Assembly: GCA_036389715.1 (NCBI GenBank)
Contig: DASVWH010000051.1
Location: 1-64,000, forward strand
Direction: 5' to 3'
Length of the DNA: 64,000 bases
Origin: DASVWH01 sp036389715
GTDB taxonomy: Bacteria > Acidobacteriota > Blastocatellia > Pyrinomonadales > Pyrinomonadaceae
Shown here in pieces: positions 1-9,632 of the stretch. How positions within the stretch are numbered: position 1 is the stretch's first letter; each line of letters begins with the position of its first letter. The notes beneath the pieces are model-generated. The model had not been told where the DNA came from. It was given only the letters and a program-made list of their open reading frames with translations, and ran no database searches. Position numbers and translations under genes: made by a program.

Positions 1-147
1 TTCTGTTTCCTGCCGAACCTGTTCCCGACGGAAGAATCTGCGCAAAGCTCGATCCGGTTTGACGCACGGCTCGACAGCCGCTTCCCCGGTCACAACGCCA
101 TGACACCTCTGGCCTTCTCAAGTCGTTACTGTGCAGCATGCGCATAG
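1..147 (+). CDS. 3' end of an upstream gene, truncated by the window edge
   Basis: Frame 1 is open from the first base to a TAG at 145-147. Its first ~38 codons end mostly in G or C, as the genes downstream do, so this looks like real coding sequence. Only about 48 residues are visible and no domain can be named. The stop overlaps the next glycosyltransferase start (138) by 10 bases, as expected inside an operon, so the gene probably belongs to the same polysaccharide locus. Confidence 0.5.
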   Translation, partial: FCFLPNLFPTEESAQSSIRFDARLDSRFPGHNAMTPLAFSSRYCAACA

Positions 148-1274
148 GGATTGACGGCATTCCGCTGGCGGAAATCAAAACGGGTGTCGGGCACTACACG
201 TTCGAGCTGGCACAAAGCCTGGCGCTGGCCGCCCCGTCCGACGAGTTCGAGCTGATCTCGCCGCATCCTTTCGTCGAATCAGAGGCCGCCGGAGCCGGTC
301 CGAAGCTGCCCGGCAACCTCCGCCTGGTCCGGGCGAAAACCAGTTCTCTCGGCAGGCACTGGTGGATGATCGGCCTTCCGCTCTATCTCAAGCGGGCGGG
401 GCTGACCCTTTTTCACGGCACTAATTATAACGTCCCGCTCTGGAAGAGGTGTCCGACGGTACTCACGATTCATGACCTCTCGTCCTTTCTGCATCCTGAA
501 ACGCACGAAGCGCATTTAGTCAGACGCGCCAGGCGACGCCTGCCCATCATGGCGCGAACGGCGACGAAGATCATCACGCCGTCGGAGAGCGTCAGGCGCG
601 AAGTCTGCGAGACCCTGCCCGTCAGGGCCGCAAAGGTCCAGGCCATCCCGGAAGCCCCGCGCCGCTTCTTTCGTCCCGTCGAACGCGCCGCGACGCTCGG
701 GACGCTCAGACGGCTCGGCATCGAAGGCGATTTCATCCTCTTCGTCGGGACCATCGAGCCGCGCAAGAACCTGCTGACGCTCGCCCGCGCGTTCGACAAA
801 ATCCTGCGCACCACCTCTCTTTGCCCGCAGCTCGTGATTGCCGGAAAGGAAGGATGGCTGACGGGCGAGCTATTCTCCTACCTCAAGGAGTCGGACGCGG
901 CCGGGCGCGTCCGCTTCACGGGCTACGTCGCGGAAGACGACCTCCGCGCGCTCTATTCGGCGTGCGGCGTCTTCGTCTATCCCTCGCTCTACGAAGGCTT
1001 CGGCCTGCCCCCTCTGGAAGCGATGGCCTGCGGCGCGCCTGTCATTACGAGCCGCATCCCGCACCTAATGGAGACGACCGGCAGCGCAGCCCATCTGGTC
1101 AACCCGACCGATGCAGGGGAGATGGCCCGAAGCATCATCAGGCTGCTGACGGACGAAGCCGAGCGGCGGCGGCTCTCCTCCGCAGGCTTAAGTCGTGCTG
1201 CCGAGTTCTCCTGGGAAGGCACGGCCCGCGCCACCATCGAGGTCTACCGTCAGGCTCTCGGCGAAGGGGACTGA
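138..1274 (+). CDS. GT4-family glycosyltransferase
   Basis: Predicted retaining glycosyltransferase of the GT-B fold (family GT4), 378 aa, the usual length. The N-terminal Rossmann half begins MRIGIDGIPL with a glycine-rich acceptor loop (KTGVGHYT). The donor-binding half shows FVGTIEPRKN near residue 200 and the EGFGLPPLEA signature (E-x7-E) near 286, which binds the nucleotide-sugar in this family. There is no signal peptide or membrane segment, so it acts at the cytoplasmic face. The ATG lies inside the tail of the preceding frame, implying co-transcription. Sugar specificity cannot be read from the sequence; by context it builds a surface polysaccharide. Confidence 0.9.
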   Translation: MRIGIDGIPLAEIKTGVGHYTFELAQSLALAAPSDEFELISPHPFVESEAAGAGPKLPGNLRLVRAKTSSLGRHWWMIGLPLYLKRAGLTLFHGTNYNVPLWKRCPTVLTIHDLSSFLHPETHEAHLVRRARRRLPIMARTATKIITPSESVRREVCETLPVRAAKVQAIPEAPRRFFRPVERAATLGTLRRLGIEGDFILFVGTIEPRKNLLTLARAFDKILRTTSLCPQLVIAGKEGWLTGELFSYLKESDAAGRVRFTGYVAEDDLRALYSACGVFVYPSLYEGFGLPPLEAMACGAPVITSRIPHLMETTGSAAHLVNPTDAGEMARSIIRLLTDEAERRRLSSAGLSRAAEFSWEGTARATIEVYRQALGEGD

Positions 1275-1289
1275 GAAAGCCCGGTCGAA

Positions 1290-1335
1290 AGCGGTCAAGG
1301 AAGCGGTTAAGGAAGGACAGGGAGAGCGGTTAAGC
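1290..1335 (+). repeat. Imperfect 12-bp direct repeats
   Basis: Two adjacent 12-mers, agcggtcaagga (1290-1301) and agcggttaagga (1302-1313), differ at one base; a third partial copy, agcggttaagcc, follows at 1325. They lie between a stop codon and the next promoter. No function is evident. Confidence 0.6.
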
Positions 1336-1381
1336 CGTGCGGCGGTGCGGCCTCTCCCGCCTGATTCCTCAAGACGCTGGT

Positions 1382-1410
1382 TTGACTTGCCCCTGGTTTT
1401 AAAATAGATT
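1382..1410 (+). promoter_or_regulatory. Sigma70-type promoter for the DUF4214-methyltransferase gene
   Basis: TTGACT at 1382-1387 and TAGATT at 1405-1410 are separated by 17 bp, in the 173-bp gap before the next gene. Transcription would begin near 1417, about 30 nt upstream of the GTG start. Confidence 0.55.
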
Positions 1411-1447
1411 TTCCGGCAGCGAGGATCAGCAGATAAAGGCCAGGCCC

Positions 1448-3187
1448 GTGCGCTTTTCGGCGCGCGAGCGAGCCAGCGCAAACGTGATGCTAGAGAGCGA
1501 CGACGCGGACATCAACGTTGACCAGTTGATGTATGAGATTCGGGAAACCGTCGTGAGGCGAGAGCCGCGCGCGGGCGAAACCGTTGCCGCCTCGCCTGTG
1601 CGCTTCTCGCCCGGCGGCAGCCTCCAACAGCACGCGCCGACCATCTCTCCCCCGCTTGGCCTCCAACCGGAGTTTCATCCCCGGAAAGATAATCAATACC
1701 AGCTCGACGACCTGCTGAAGTATCACGGGGCGGATTTCGTGCGCAATGCCTACCGCGCCGTCTTAAAGAGAGAGCCGGACGCGGCCGGGCTGGCGGACCA
1801 TCTGGAAAGCCTGGCCAGCGGGCGCTTCAATAAAGTTGACGTGCTCGCCAGCCTGCGCTTTTCACCCGAGGGCCAACGCTCGCAGGTCAGGATTGACGGG
1901 CTCTCGCGGGCCAGCCGGGTGAGACGCCTGGGGCGCGTGCCGCTGCTCGGCTACCTGCTTCAGGTGTTGATTGCGGTGGCGCGCCTGCCGCTCATGCTGC
2001 GTCATCAAAGGCAGTACGAATTCTATCATTCGGCTCAACAGCAACAGATAGTTGACCATAGCAATCGAGTTCACCAGCAGCTCTCGGAATATAGCGCACA
2101 ACTGGCGGCGGCCCTGGCCCAAACCATCGCGGGCGCGGAGAGGGATGCAGGCCAGCTTCAGGCCCTGGCCGCGCAGTTGCGGGAGCTGGCCGGGCGGCAG
2201 GACTCCATCGAGAATCGTTTGAGCGCCACCGGGCAGGCCCTCGCGGAGCAGCTTCTTCAGGGCCAGCAACAGGCGCGGGCCGAGCTGGCCAGGCTGGAAA
2301 CGGAGGCGCGAGAGCTTCTTCGCCAGCACGCACGGGAAACGCGGACGGAACTCGACGGGCTCGAAGAGCAGGCGCGGCAGCTCCTGCGCCGTCAACAGCA
2401 GACGCAGACGGAACTCTCGATGCAGGAGAGGCGGCTTACACGCCTGCTCGAAGAAGCGCGCGCACCCGCTGCCGCCGCCGCTGGCCCGCTCGAACTGCCT
2501 CGCCTGGAGCAGGCGCTGGCGGCCGAAGAAGAGCACGTTCTGGATGCCCTCTATGCTTCGTTTGAAGATCAATTTCGCGGCGACCGTGAGGTGATTAAGA
2601 GCTGGCAGCGTGTCTATCTTCCGGTCCTGAGGGATGCGGGCGTGAGCGGGGACGTGCTGGACATCGGCTGCGGGCGCGGCGAGTGGCTGGAGATTCTCAG
2701 GGACGAAGGAGTGCGCGCAAGGGGCGTGGACCGTAATCGCGTCTTCGTCGAGCAGTGCCGGAAACTCGGCCTCGACGTGACGGAAGCGGACGCGCTCACA
2801 CATCTACGCGGCCTGCCCGCCGCCAGCCTCAACGTCGTCACGAGCTTTCACCTGGTCGAACACCTGCCCTTCGAGACGTTGATCGAGTTGTTGGACGAGA
2901 TGGCGCGCACGCTGCGGCCCGGCGGACTGCTGATTCTCGAAACACCCAACCCCGGCAACTTCATGGTCGGCAGCTACAGCTTTTACGCCGACCCGACGCA
3001 TCGCAACCCGATCCCGAGCCCGACGCTCCGATTCCTGCTCGAATCGCGCGGGCTGCTCGATGTCGAGGTCATCAATCTTCGCCCGTGGGATGCGGCCAAG
3101 CTCGAAGGCGATGCGGAGATCATCAAACGCTTCAACGAGTATTTTTATAGCTCTCCAGATTACGGGATTATCGGCCGGAAGGCTTGA
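1448..3187 (+). CDS. DUF4214 / coiled-coil / SAM-methyltransferase fusion protein
   Basis: A 579-aa three-part protein. Residues ~83-150 match DUF4214 (LDDLLKYHGADFV, then a second half at FNKVDVLASLRFSPEG). Residues ~190-345 are Gln/Glu/Ala/Leu-rich and should form a long coiled coil. Residues ~398-520 are a class I SAM methyltransferase: VLDIGCGRGEW motif I, then FHLVEHLPF and LRPGGLLILETPNP. The layout recalls enzymes that measure or cap polysaccharide chains with a methyl group (WbdD type), but that role is inferred. The GTG at 1448 has AAAGG 8 nt upstream; the ATG at 1487 (MLESDDADINVDQ) is a credible alternative start. A promoter lies just upstream. Confidence 0.85.
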   Translation: MRFSARERASANVMLESDDADINVDQLMYEIRETVVRREPRAGETVAASPVRFSPGGSLQQHAPTISPPLGLQPEFHPRKDNQYQLDDLLKYHGADFVRNAYRAVLKREPDAAGLADHLESLASGRFNKVDVLASLRFSPEGQRSQVRIDGLSRASRVRRLGRVPLLGYLLQVLIAVARLPLMLRHQRQYEFYHSAQQQQIVDHSNRVHQQLSEYSAQLAAALAQTIAGAERDAGQLQALAAQLRELAGRQDSIENRLSATGQALAEQLLQGQQQARAELARLETEARELLRQHARETRTELDGLEEQARQLLRRQQQTQTELSMQERRLTRLLEEARAPAAAAAGPLELPRLEQALAAEEEHVLDALYASFEDQFRGDREVIKSWQRVYLPVLRDAGVSGDVLDIGCGRGEWLEILRDEGVRARGVDRNRVFVEQCRKLGLDVTEADALTHLRGLPAASLNVVTSFHLVEHLPFETLIELLDEMARTLRPGGLLILETPNPGNFMVGSYSFYADPTHRNPIPSPTLRFLLESRGLLDVEVINLRPWDAAKLEGDAEIIKRFNEYFYSSPDYGIIGRKA

Positions 3188-3199
3188 GCCCGAAATCGC

Positions 3200-4432
3200 G
3201 TGCTGCGCCGCCTGATGTTCAATAAGAAGATCATTATCATCACTCCCTGGTTCGAGGGGTTCGCCGGGGGCGCTGAGCTGCTGGCCAGGGGGATGGCGCG
3301 CGAGCTTAACCTGCGCGGCATCACTGCGAAGGTCTTCACGACCTGCTCGCGCTCGCCCTACGATAGCTGGTGGGAGGACCACTACGAGCCGGGCGTCTAC
3401 GATGTCGCGGGAGTGGAGGTCAGGAGATTTGCAACTCTCAAGGAGGGTGCGCGCTACACGGCCGTCATCGGCAAGTTGCAGCGCGGGGAGCAGTTGACGG
3501 CCCTCGACGAGCAGGACTTCTTCGCTCACGGCATCAACAGCCGGGCTTTAACCGACGCGCTCGGCCAATACGTGGACGATGCTTACGAATTTCTCGCGCT
3601 GCCCTATTTTCACGGCCTGACGCACGCGGCGGTCAACAGCTATCCGGGGAAAATCTCGCTCGTCCCCTGCTTTCACGACGAGCCGCAGTTTTACTGGCGA
3701 ACGACCGGGACGCTGCTCCGCAATGCGAAGCACATCTTCTTTAACTCGACCGAAGAGAAGCAGATGACGATTAAGCGATACGGGCGAAGCGTCGGCAGGC
3801 GAATCGTCGAGAGTATCGTCGCCGGAGTGGGCGTCGAGCTGCCGGAGTGCGACGGTGAGCAGGGTGCTCAGGACGGCGAATTGCCCGCCAGCTATTTCGT
3901 CTACGCGGGCCGCAAAGAGGTCGGGAAAAACGTTCACCTGCTCTGTCAATGGTTCACAGACTATGCGGAAAAGTTTCAGGGCAACGCGAAGCTGGTCTTC
4001 ATCGGGGGCGGCGACAAATCCCTCATCCCTGCGAGCGAGCATTTCATGGATTTCGGTTTCGTCTCCGAAGCGACCAAGCAGCACCTCATCAAAAATTCAA
4101 AGGGCGTCATTAATCTCTCCGACAACGAGAGCTTTTCGATCGTCATCATGGAGGGCTGGCTGCTCGGCGTTCCGGCCATCGTCTCGGCCAACTGCGCCGT
4201 GACCAAAAACCATGCGAGAAGATGCAACGGCGGCCTTTATGTTGCCGGTAGCGACGAGTTCGGCCTGGCTTTAAAGTGGCTTGAAGAGAACGCGGCGCTG
4301 CGCATGCGGCTGGCGGCAAACGGGCGGCGGTACGTCGCGCGCGAGTTCTCTTTCGACGCGGTGCTGTCCAGATACTTACGCGGATTCCTGGAGCCCCGCG
4401 CGGGCGCACAGAGCTGCTCCGTCGCCGACTGA
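3200..4432 (+). CDS. GT4-family glycosyltransferase
   Basis: Predicted cytoplasmic GT-B glycosyltransferase, up to 410 aa. It opens with a β-strand and glycine-rich loop, ITPWFEGFAGGAELLARG, typical of the GT4 acceptor domain. The donor half has FVYAGRKEVGKNVHLL near 230 and a degenerate catalytic segment, DNESFSIVIMEGW, near 310, which keeps the acidic pair of the E-x7-E motif in modified form. The listed start is GTG; the ATG at 3215 (MFNKKIIIITP) is equally plausible since neither has a clear ribosome-binding site. It begins 12 nt after the methyltransferase fusion, so the two are probably in one operon. Confidence 0.85.
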   Translation: MLRRLMFNKKIIIITPWFEGFAGGAELLARGMARELNLRGITAKVFTTCSRSPYDSWWEDHYEPGVYDVAGVEVRRFATLKEGARYTAVIGKLQRGEQLTALDEQDFFAHGINSRALTDALGQYVDDAYEFLALPYFHGLTHAAVNSYPGKISLVPCFHDEPQFYWRTTGTLLRNAKHIFFNSTEEKQMTIKRYGRSVGRRIVESIVAGVGVELPECDGEQGAQDGELPASYFVYAGRKEVGKNVHLLCQWFTDYAEKFQGNAKLVFIGGGDKSLIPASEHFMDFGFVSEATKQHLIKNSKGVINLSDNESFSIVIMEGWLLGVPAIVSANCAVTKNHARRCNGGLYVAGSDEFGLALKWLEENAALRMRLAANGRRYVAREFSFDAVLSRYLRGFLEPRAGAQSCSVAD

Positions 4433-4496
4433 AGAAGCGGAAGGCCGCGCCCGGGCGCGTTCGCGCAAGCGCCCGCCGTCGGCCCCCGCGTTCTGG

Positions 4497-4502
4497 TAAC
4501 AT
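4497..4502 (+). promoter_or_regulatory. Possible extended -10 element
   Basis: TGG followed by TAACAT ends 9 nt before the ATG at 4512. No -35 match is visible. Initiation here would give a leader of only a few nucleotides. Confidence 0.3.
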
Positions 4503-4511
4503 AAACCCGGG

Positions 4512-5717
4512 ATGAAAGTACTAATAGACGGTCAAACGCTGCTCACGCCCGAGATTAACAGGGGCATCGGTACGTACTTTAAGCAGAGCGTCGAACAGAT
4601 ACTCGAAAACGATTTCACGAATGACTTCTACCTCAACACGCCGCGCGGCCCGCATCTTGAGAGCCTTTCGCGCTGGGCGCGCGAGAAGCTCTGCGTGATT
4701 GACGACCCGGCTTATGACTTGAGCGCACCTCGCGGGCGTTCCGCGGAATATCTCGCAGAGCTTTATTCGGATGCCCTGAACAACGATCTTGAGAAGAGAG
4801 GGATAGACCTCTACTGGTCTCCGAATGCCTTGATGGGCAACGTCTTTCTTCCGGCTCACGGCGCGCGCCGCTGCCGCTTCGCCGTCACCATCTTCGACCT
4901 GATAATTTCGGTCATGGAAGAGAGCTATGCGAAGCATCTGTCGCCTTCCGCCATTGCCGTTTACAGGGCCAAGCTCAAGCGTCTGGAGCGTGATTACGAC
5001 CTGTACCTGCACATCTCCGGGCACACCCGCTCGGACTTCATGCGCGTGCTGCGCGTCGCAGACAAGCGGCACGTCGTGACGCCGCTGGCCGCCGCAGCCT
5101 CATTCCGCCCGTATCCTTTCCCGAGCCTTCCGGTGACACGCGATTACGTGCTTTATCCGGGCGGCTTCGACCCGCGCAAGAACATGGACCGCGCGATTGA
5201 AGCCTTTGCTCATCTACAGGTAAGATACGGCGGCCAGGAAAGAGTACGCTCGACGGACCTGTATCTCGTGTGCAGTTTGGACGAGGCTGCGAAGGATAGG
5301 ATTCTCCGTCATTCGGAGGAGTTAGGGCTTGGCGGGAGAGTCCGTTTGACAGGCTTCATAGATGAGGCGGCCCTGCTCGCGCTTTATCAGAAAGCTCGCT
5401 GCCTCTTTTTTCCGTCCCTCTACGAGGGATTCGGGCTCCCGGTCCTGGAGGGCCTGGCCTGCGGCCTTCCGGTAGCAGTTTCGAACACTTCATCCTTGCC
5501 GGAAGTCGGCGGCAGGCTGGCGACCTATTTTGATCCTTACAATATTGAAGCGATGGCGGACGCCCTCTACAGGGCCCTGCAAGCGCCGATGGATTATCGG
5601 TCGAGGCTCGACAGGTACGAATACTCCAGAGAGTTTTCGTGGCAAAAAACGGCTTTCCTGACCCTTGCGGCTTTCTCCGATTGCGTCAGGGACAGTCAAC
5701 CCGGAGCGGCAGGTTAA
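4512..5717 (+). CDS. GT4-family glycosyltransferase
   Basis: A 401-aa GT-B glycosyltransferase resembling mannosyl- or rhamnosyltransferases of O-antigen clusters. It starts MKVLIDGQTLL with the acceptor loop INRGIGTYFKQ. The donor half has LYPGGFDPRKNMDRAI near 215 and a classical EGFGLPVLEGLACGLPV signature near 308, followed by SSLPEVGG. It has no signal peptide or transmembrane helix. It follows the previous glycosyltransferase by 79 nt and precedes the large membrane protein by 40 nt. The family is secure; substrate and linkage cannot be deduced. Confidence 0.9.
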   Translation: MKVLIDGQTLLTPEINRGIGTYFKQSVEQILENDFTNDFYLNTPRGPHLESLSRWAREKLCVIDDPAYDLSAPRGRSAEYLAELYSDALNNDLEKRGIDLYWSPNALMGNVFLPAHGARRCRFAVTIFDLIISVMEESYAKHLSPSAIAVYRAKLKRLERDYDLYLHISGHTRSDFMRVLRVADKRHVVTPLAAAASFRPYPFPSLPVTRDYVLYPGGFDPRKNMDRAIEAFAHLQVRYGGQERVRSTDLYLVCSLDEAAKDRILRHSEELGLGGRVRLTGFIDEAALLALYQKARCLFFPSLYEGFGLPVLEGLACGLPVAVSNTSSLPEVGGRLATYFDPYNIEAMADALYRALQAPMDYRSRLDRYEYSREFSWQKTAFLTLAAFSDCVRDSQPGAAG

Positions 5718-5757
5718 GCCGTCAACATCAGACCAAGCGCTTTGCTGAAAGTTTAAG

Positions 5758-8547
5758 ATGAGCCGTCGCCCTTTTCTTCGTGAACTCCTTATCTTCCTGG
5801 CTTTCTTCGCATTGACGGCTCTGATGACCTGGCCCTGGATTCTGCACCTGCGGGATGCAGTGTCTGATCGCGGCGACCCTTACTCTATCGTTTACTGGCT
5901 GTGGTGGGATTATCATCAAACCTTTCATGACCCGCTGAACCTCTTCCAGGCCACGGTCTTTTACCCTTACAAGTACACGATGGCATTTACCGAGAACGAC
6001 TACGGGGTCTCGCTGCTGTTCTTTCCGCTGTTTGCTCTCGGCTTTCGTCCGCTGACGATTCACAGCATAGCGACGCTGGTTGCTTTTGCCTTCTCCGGCT
6101 ACGGGATGTTCCGCCTGGCGCGAACACTGACAGGCTCGCAGGGCGCGGCCTGGATCGCGGGCATCATCTTCGCTTTTCTCCCTTATCATTTTCAACGCCT
6201 GCCCCACCTGCATTTGATCTTCGCCGGATGGATACCGCTGTTGCTCGAAGCGCTGGTTCTCTTTGCCAGAGAGCGGAGGTGGCGTCGCGCCGGTTGGCTC
6301 GGCGTCGCTTTTACGATGAACGCGTTGACCTCCATCACCTGGTTTATCCTGACACTGCTGCCGCTCGGTCTGTCCGCAATCTTTCTTCTCCTCTGGTATC
6401 GGCCGGGGCGTGATCGCGCTTTCTGGCTGCGCGGGGGCCTGGCGCTGGGAGCGGCGGCGCTGGTCCTGCTGTTTTTCATGCTTCCGTATTATCGCGTGCA
6501 TCAACTGTACGGGTTTGCGCGCAGCGCCGAGGAAGCAGGAGGTCTCTCTGCTCGTCCTATTCACTGGCTGGCGGCCAGCGAGCGCAATATGCTGTGGAAG
6601 GGGCTCGGCGGGAAGGCGGCGGTTGATGAGTTGATGCTTTTCCCCGGACTGCTGCCGCCGCTTCTGGCCCTGGCCTCCTTCTTCCTGATCGCCCCGGCCG
6701 CAAGAAGATTTCGCGGCCTTAAATTGCAGCAGGCGGGAGTTTTTCGGAAGCTAAGACTTTCTCTTCCGAGCAAAACACTGCTGTTTGCGCTCGATGTTCT
6801 GGCCCTTGCCTTGCTCCTGCTCGCTCTCTTAACAATAGGCTACGGCAGCATTCATCTTCGATTATTCGGCTTCGAGCTGCTCAGCAATTCCAGTCCGACC
6901 CGCCCTCTCATCTTTTTTCTGGCCACCCTGTGCCTGCGGTGGTGGCTCGCTTATCCCGAACTCGTTCAGCGCATAATGGACAAAGAGGGCCTGAAGAATT
7001 TGGTTGCGACTTTGAGAACTAGTCCCCGCTCGGCGGCCTACGCGCTTGGAGTAATCTGGGGGCTGACCGGGTTTCTCGGGTCGTTCGGAATGAACCTCTT
7101 TTTCCACCGGCTCTTGTTTGACCTTGTGCCTTTCTTCAAGAGCATGCGCGCTCCGTCGCGCTGGGCGATGATCTGCTACGTCGGGCTCTCGATGCTGGCG
7201 GGCCTGGGCGCGGTTCAGGTCTTTAAATTACTCGGGCGCTGGCGTCCGCGTCTGCCGGGCAGACCGATCTATGTTGCGCTCGCCGTGCTCATCCTCTTTG
7301 AGCAACGCGTGGCTCCGGTCCAGTTTGCTCGCGGCGAGGTGGACCCGGATGCGCTCACGCTGCGCTTAAAAGAGACGCCGATGTCGGGCGGCATCGTCGA
7401 GCTACCGGCTGAGCGAGACAACTACTCATATTTCCGCTACATGCTGCGCGCGGCCGATCACGGTCGCCCGATTGTGACGGCAAGCGCCAGCTACGCCCCG
7501 CCTGTTGTTCGGGAGATCGAAGAGCTGACTCGCATGCGGCCGATTCCTAATAGCTTTATCGAACTGCTGGAGCAGATTCCCGCCTCTTACCTGGTCGTGC
7601 ATAATTCCTCGCTCTCGCTTGAGGCTCGCCATGCGATTGAGTCTTTTTTGGCGCGCGGGATGGCGGCCGGGCGAATCAGGTTCGTCAATAGCTATGGGGA
7701 TTCGCCAAACCGCGATGACCTCTATGCCATCACGAGGACGGAGCCGGGAGCGCAAGCTGAGACCGCACCTCCGGCCCCCATCATGCCCGTCGAGACTGCG
7801 CCGCAAATGCCGGGCAGCACCTTGCCTGCGAGCGGCAGCCAGTCATTTGCGAACTCGATTGACGACACGCGCTTCTTCGTCCGGCAGCAATATTTGGACC
7901 TCCTGAACCGCGAGCCCGGCCACTCGGAGCGAGACAAAGTGGAAGCCTCTCTCAATAGTTGCCGGGGCGAGGCGGGCTGTCTCCTTGAGCGGCGCATTCT
8001 GAGTGCTCTGGATATTTTTCACTCGGGCGAGTTTCAGGCCACGACCTACTTCGTTTATCGCTTATATAAGACTGCGTTCGGGCGTCTGCCGAAGTATACT
8101 GAGTGGGCCGACGATCTGATCCGGCTGCGGGCAGACAGCGCCGGAAATAGCCTGGCATTTGCTCAAGGCTGGGCCCGGCGGGCGGAATTTCTCGAACGCT
8201 ATCCGGCCGGATTAACCGCCGCGCAGTACGTAGCCAAACTGCTTCAAACCTCGGGCCAGAGATTAACGCCAGCGAAGCAGCGAGAGCTGGTTGAAGGTCT
8301 CGACAATGGACAGGTGACTCGCGCCGATGTCTTAGTCGCAGTTGCCGATAATCCATCAATGGCTGAACGTGAATACAATGAGGCGTTCGTGGCGATATGT
8401 TACTTGAACTACCTGAAGCGCGATCCAGATGAGGGTGGCTACGATTACTGGCTGCGGACGCTGCGCGATAATCCGACCGGAGAGGCCGCCGCCATCAGGG
8501 GGTTCATTTATGCCGGGGAGTATCGGGCGAGGTTCGGCCCGCCTTAA
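5758..8547 (+). CDS. Multi-spanning membrane protein (GT-C-like) with C-terminal DUF4214 region
   Basis: A 929-aa protein. Residues ~8-540 contain about a dozen hydrophobic helices, with an acidic loop after the first (DRGDPYSIVYWLWWDY) like the catalytic loop of polyprenol-phosphate-dependent GT-C glycosyltransferases; that assignment is tentative. A Pro/Ala/Thr linker (~655-690) leads to a ~235-residue soluble tail resembling the secreted protein at 11167-12099: both have a FVRQQYLDLLNREP-like start, a Cys pair (SCRGEAGCL here, LCKGETECL there), a YFVYRLYKTAFGR-like segment and a final GFIYAGEYRARF-like helix. Because the related protein is secreted, the tail is probably extracytoplasmic. 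It could modify or assemble lipid-linked glycans at the outer face of the inner membrane. Confidence 0.75.
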   Translation: MSRRPFLRELLIFLAFFALTALMTWPWILHLRDAVSDRGDPYSIVYWLWWDYHQTFHDPLNLFQATVFYPYKYTMAFTENDYGVSLLFFPLFALGFRPLTIHSIATLVAFAFSGYGMFRLARTLTGSQGAAWIAGIIFAFLPYHFQRLPHLHLIFAGWIPLLLEALVLFARERRWRRAGWLGVAFTMNALTSITWFILTLLPLGLSAIFLLLWYRPGRDRAFWLRGGLALGAAALVLLFFMLPYYRVHQLYGFARSAEEAGGLSARPIHWLAASERNMLWKGLGGKAAVDELMLFPGLLPPLLALASFFLIAPAARRFRGLKLQQAGVFRKLRLSLPSKTLLFALDVLALALLLLALLTIGYGSIHLRLFGFELLSNSSPTRPLIFFLATLCLRWWLAYPELVQRIMDKEGLKNLVATLRTSPRSAAYALGVIWGLTGFLGSFGMNLFFHRLLFDLVPFFKSMRAPSRWAMICYVGLSMLAGLGAVQVFKLLGRWRPRLPGRPIYVALAVLILFEQRVAPVQFARGEVDPDALTLRLKETPMSGGIVELPAERDNYSYFRYMLRAADHGRPIVTASASYAPPVVREIEELTRMRPIPNSFIELLEQIPASYLVVHNSSLSLEARHAIESFLARGMAAGRIRFVNSYGDSPNRDDLYAITRTEPGAQAETAPPAPIMPVETAPQMPGSTLPASGSQSFANSIDDTRFFVRQQYLDLLNREPGHSERDKVEASLNSCRGEAGCLLERRILSALDIFHSGEFQATTYFVYRLYKTAFGRLPKYTEWADDLIRLRADSAGNSLAFAQGWARRAEFLERYPAGLTAAQYVAKLLQTSGQRLTPAKQRELVEGLDNGQVTRADVLVAVADNPSMAEREYNEAFVAICYLNYLKRDPDEGGYDYWLRTLRDNPTGEAAAIRGFIYAGEYRARFGPP

Positions 8548-8624
8548 AGGTCCGGGCAAACCGCGCTCGCTCCGACGGCACGCTTCGAGTTGAGAGAAGA
8601 GGGACTATTATTTCCGCCTTGACC

Positions 8625-9608
8625 ATGAATGAACTTGATAAACGCCGCTGGTCGGAAGAAGCCACCCCGGACGACATCTATTATTGCTACCGTCTGCTCT
8701 TGGGCCGCGAGCCGGGCGAGGAGGGCTGGAAGCACTGGACTCAAAGACTGGCCACCGAGCGGTTCACGTTCGCGAAGCTGGCCGCATATTTCTGTAAGTC
8801 CAGAGAGTACGTCACGAGCAGAAGGGCGCGCGGCATCAGGCCGGTCGTCCTCGACGGCTTCGAGCTTTTTGTTTACGAGCATGATTGGGACATCGGCGAA
8901 AATATAATCCTGACCGGGCACTATGAGCCGCACGTCACGGCTTTTCTCAAGCCCCGTCTGCGCGAAGGCATGACCTTCATAGATGTCGGAGCAAACATCG
9001 GTTACTTTACGCTGCTGGCCGCCGCGCAGGTTGGGCCTTCAGGCAGGACTATCGCCATCGAATGTAACCCTAAGAATTGCGAGCTGCTCTACATGAGCTT
9101 ACATCGCAACGGGTTTGACCAGGTTTTAGTCTACCCGTTTGCCGTCAGCGACGCGCAGAAACTGATGGGATTCTCCTGGGGCTTTAGTAACGGCTTTGTT
9201 GACGAGCTGGCCGGGGATGACGAGGAGGCCGTCATTGTTCCTGCCGTGACCCTGGATTCACTGCTCCGGCACGAGCCCCGCGTAGACATCATTAAGATGG
9301 ACATCGAAGGCTCGGAGGCAAAGGCCTGGCAGGGTATGCGGCAGGTCATCCAGAAGCACCGGCCGATGGTCCTGATGGAATTCTTCCCGGCTTTGCTGGA
9401 AAAGATTTCAGGTGTTAAAGCCGGGGAGTTCCTGGACGAGATTTTCGCGTCCGGCTATACGGCCGCCGTCATTCAGCCCGCGCCGCACGAGCCGCTGGAG
9501 GCCGCATCGCCCGGAGCCGTCATCGAAGCCTGGAGAAAACAGTGCGAGGCGGTCGGGGATGAATCCAAAGCATACCTGGATTTGGCTCTGGTCCGAAAAG
9601 GGAATTGA
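8625..9608 (+). CDS. DUF4214 / FkbM-family methyltransferase
   Basis: A 327-aa protein. Residues ~12-62 form a short DUF4214 unit (DIYYCYRLLLGREPGEEGW, then FTFAKLAAYFCKSREY). From ~108 follows an FkbM-type SAM methyltransferase: FIDVGANIGYFTLLAAAQVG as motif I, IAIECNPKN as the acidic ribose-binding motif, and IIKMDIEGSEAKAW, the family hallmark. FkbM enzymes O-methylate sugars and polyketides, so a sugar O-methyltransferase of the polysaccharide is likely. The ATG at 8625 is chosen; a TTG two codons earlier also opens the frame, and neither has a good ribosome-binding site. Confidence 0.85.
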   Translation: MNELDKRRWSEEATPDDIYYCYRLLLGREPGEEGWKHWTQRLATERFTFAKLAAYFCKSREYVTSRRARGIRPVVLDGFELFVYEHDWDIGENIILTGHYEPHVTAFLKPRLREGMTFIDVGANIGYFTLLAAAQVGPSGRTIAIECNPKNCELLYMSLHRNGFDQVLVYPFAVSDAQKLMGFSWGFSNGFVDELAGDDEEAVIVPAVTLDSLLRHEPRVDIIKMDIEGSEAKAWQGMRQVIQKHRPMVLMEFFPALLEKISGVKAGEFLDEIFASGYTAAVIQPAPHEPLEAASPGAVIEAWRKQCEAVGDESKAYLDLALVRKGN

Positions 9609-9632
9609 ACGCGCAAAGCTAGAGCTTCAATA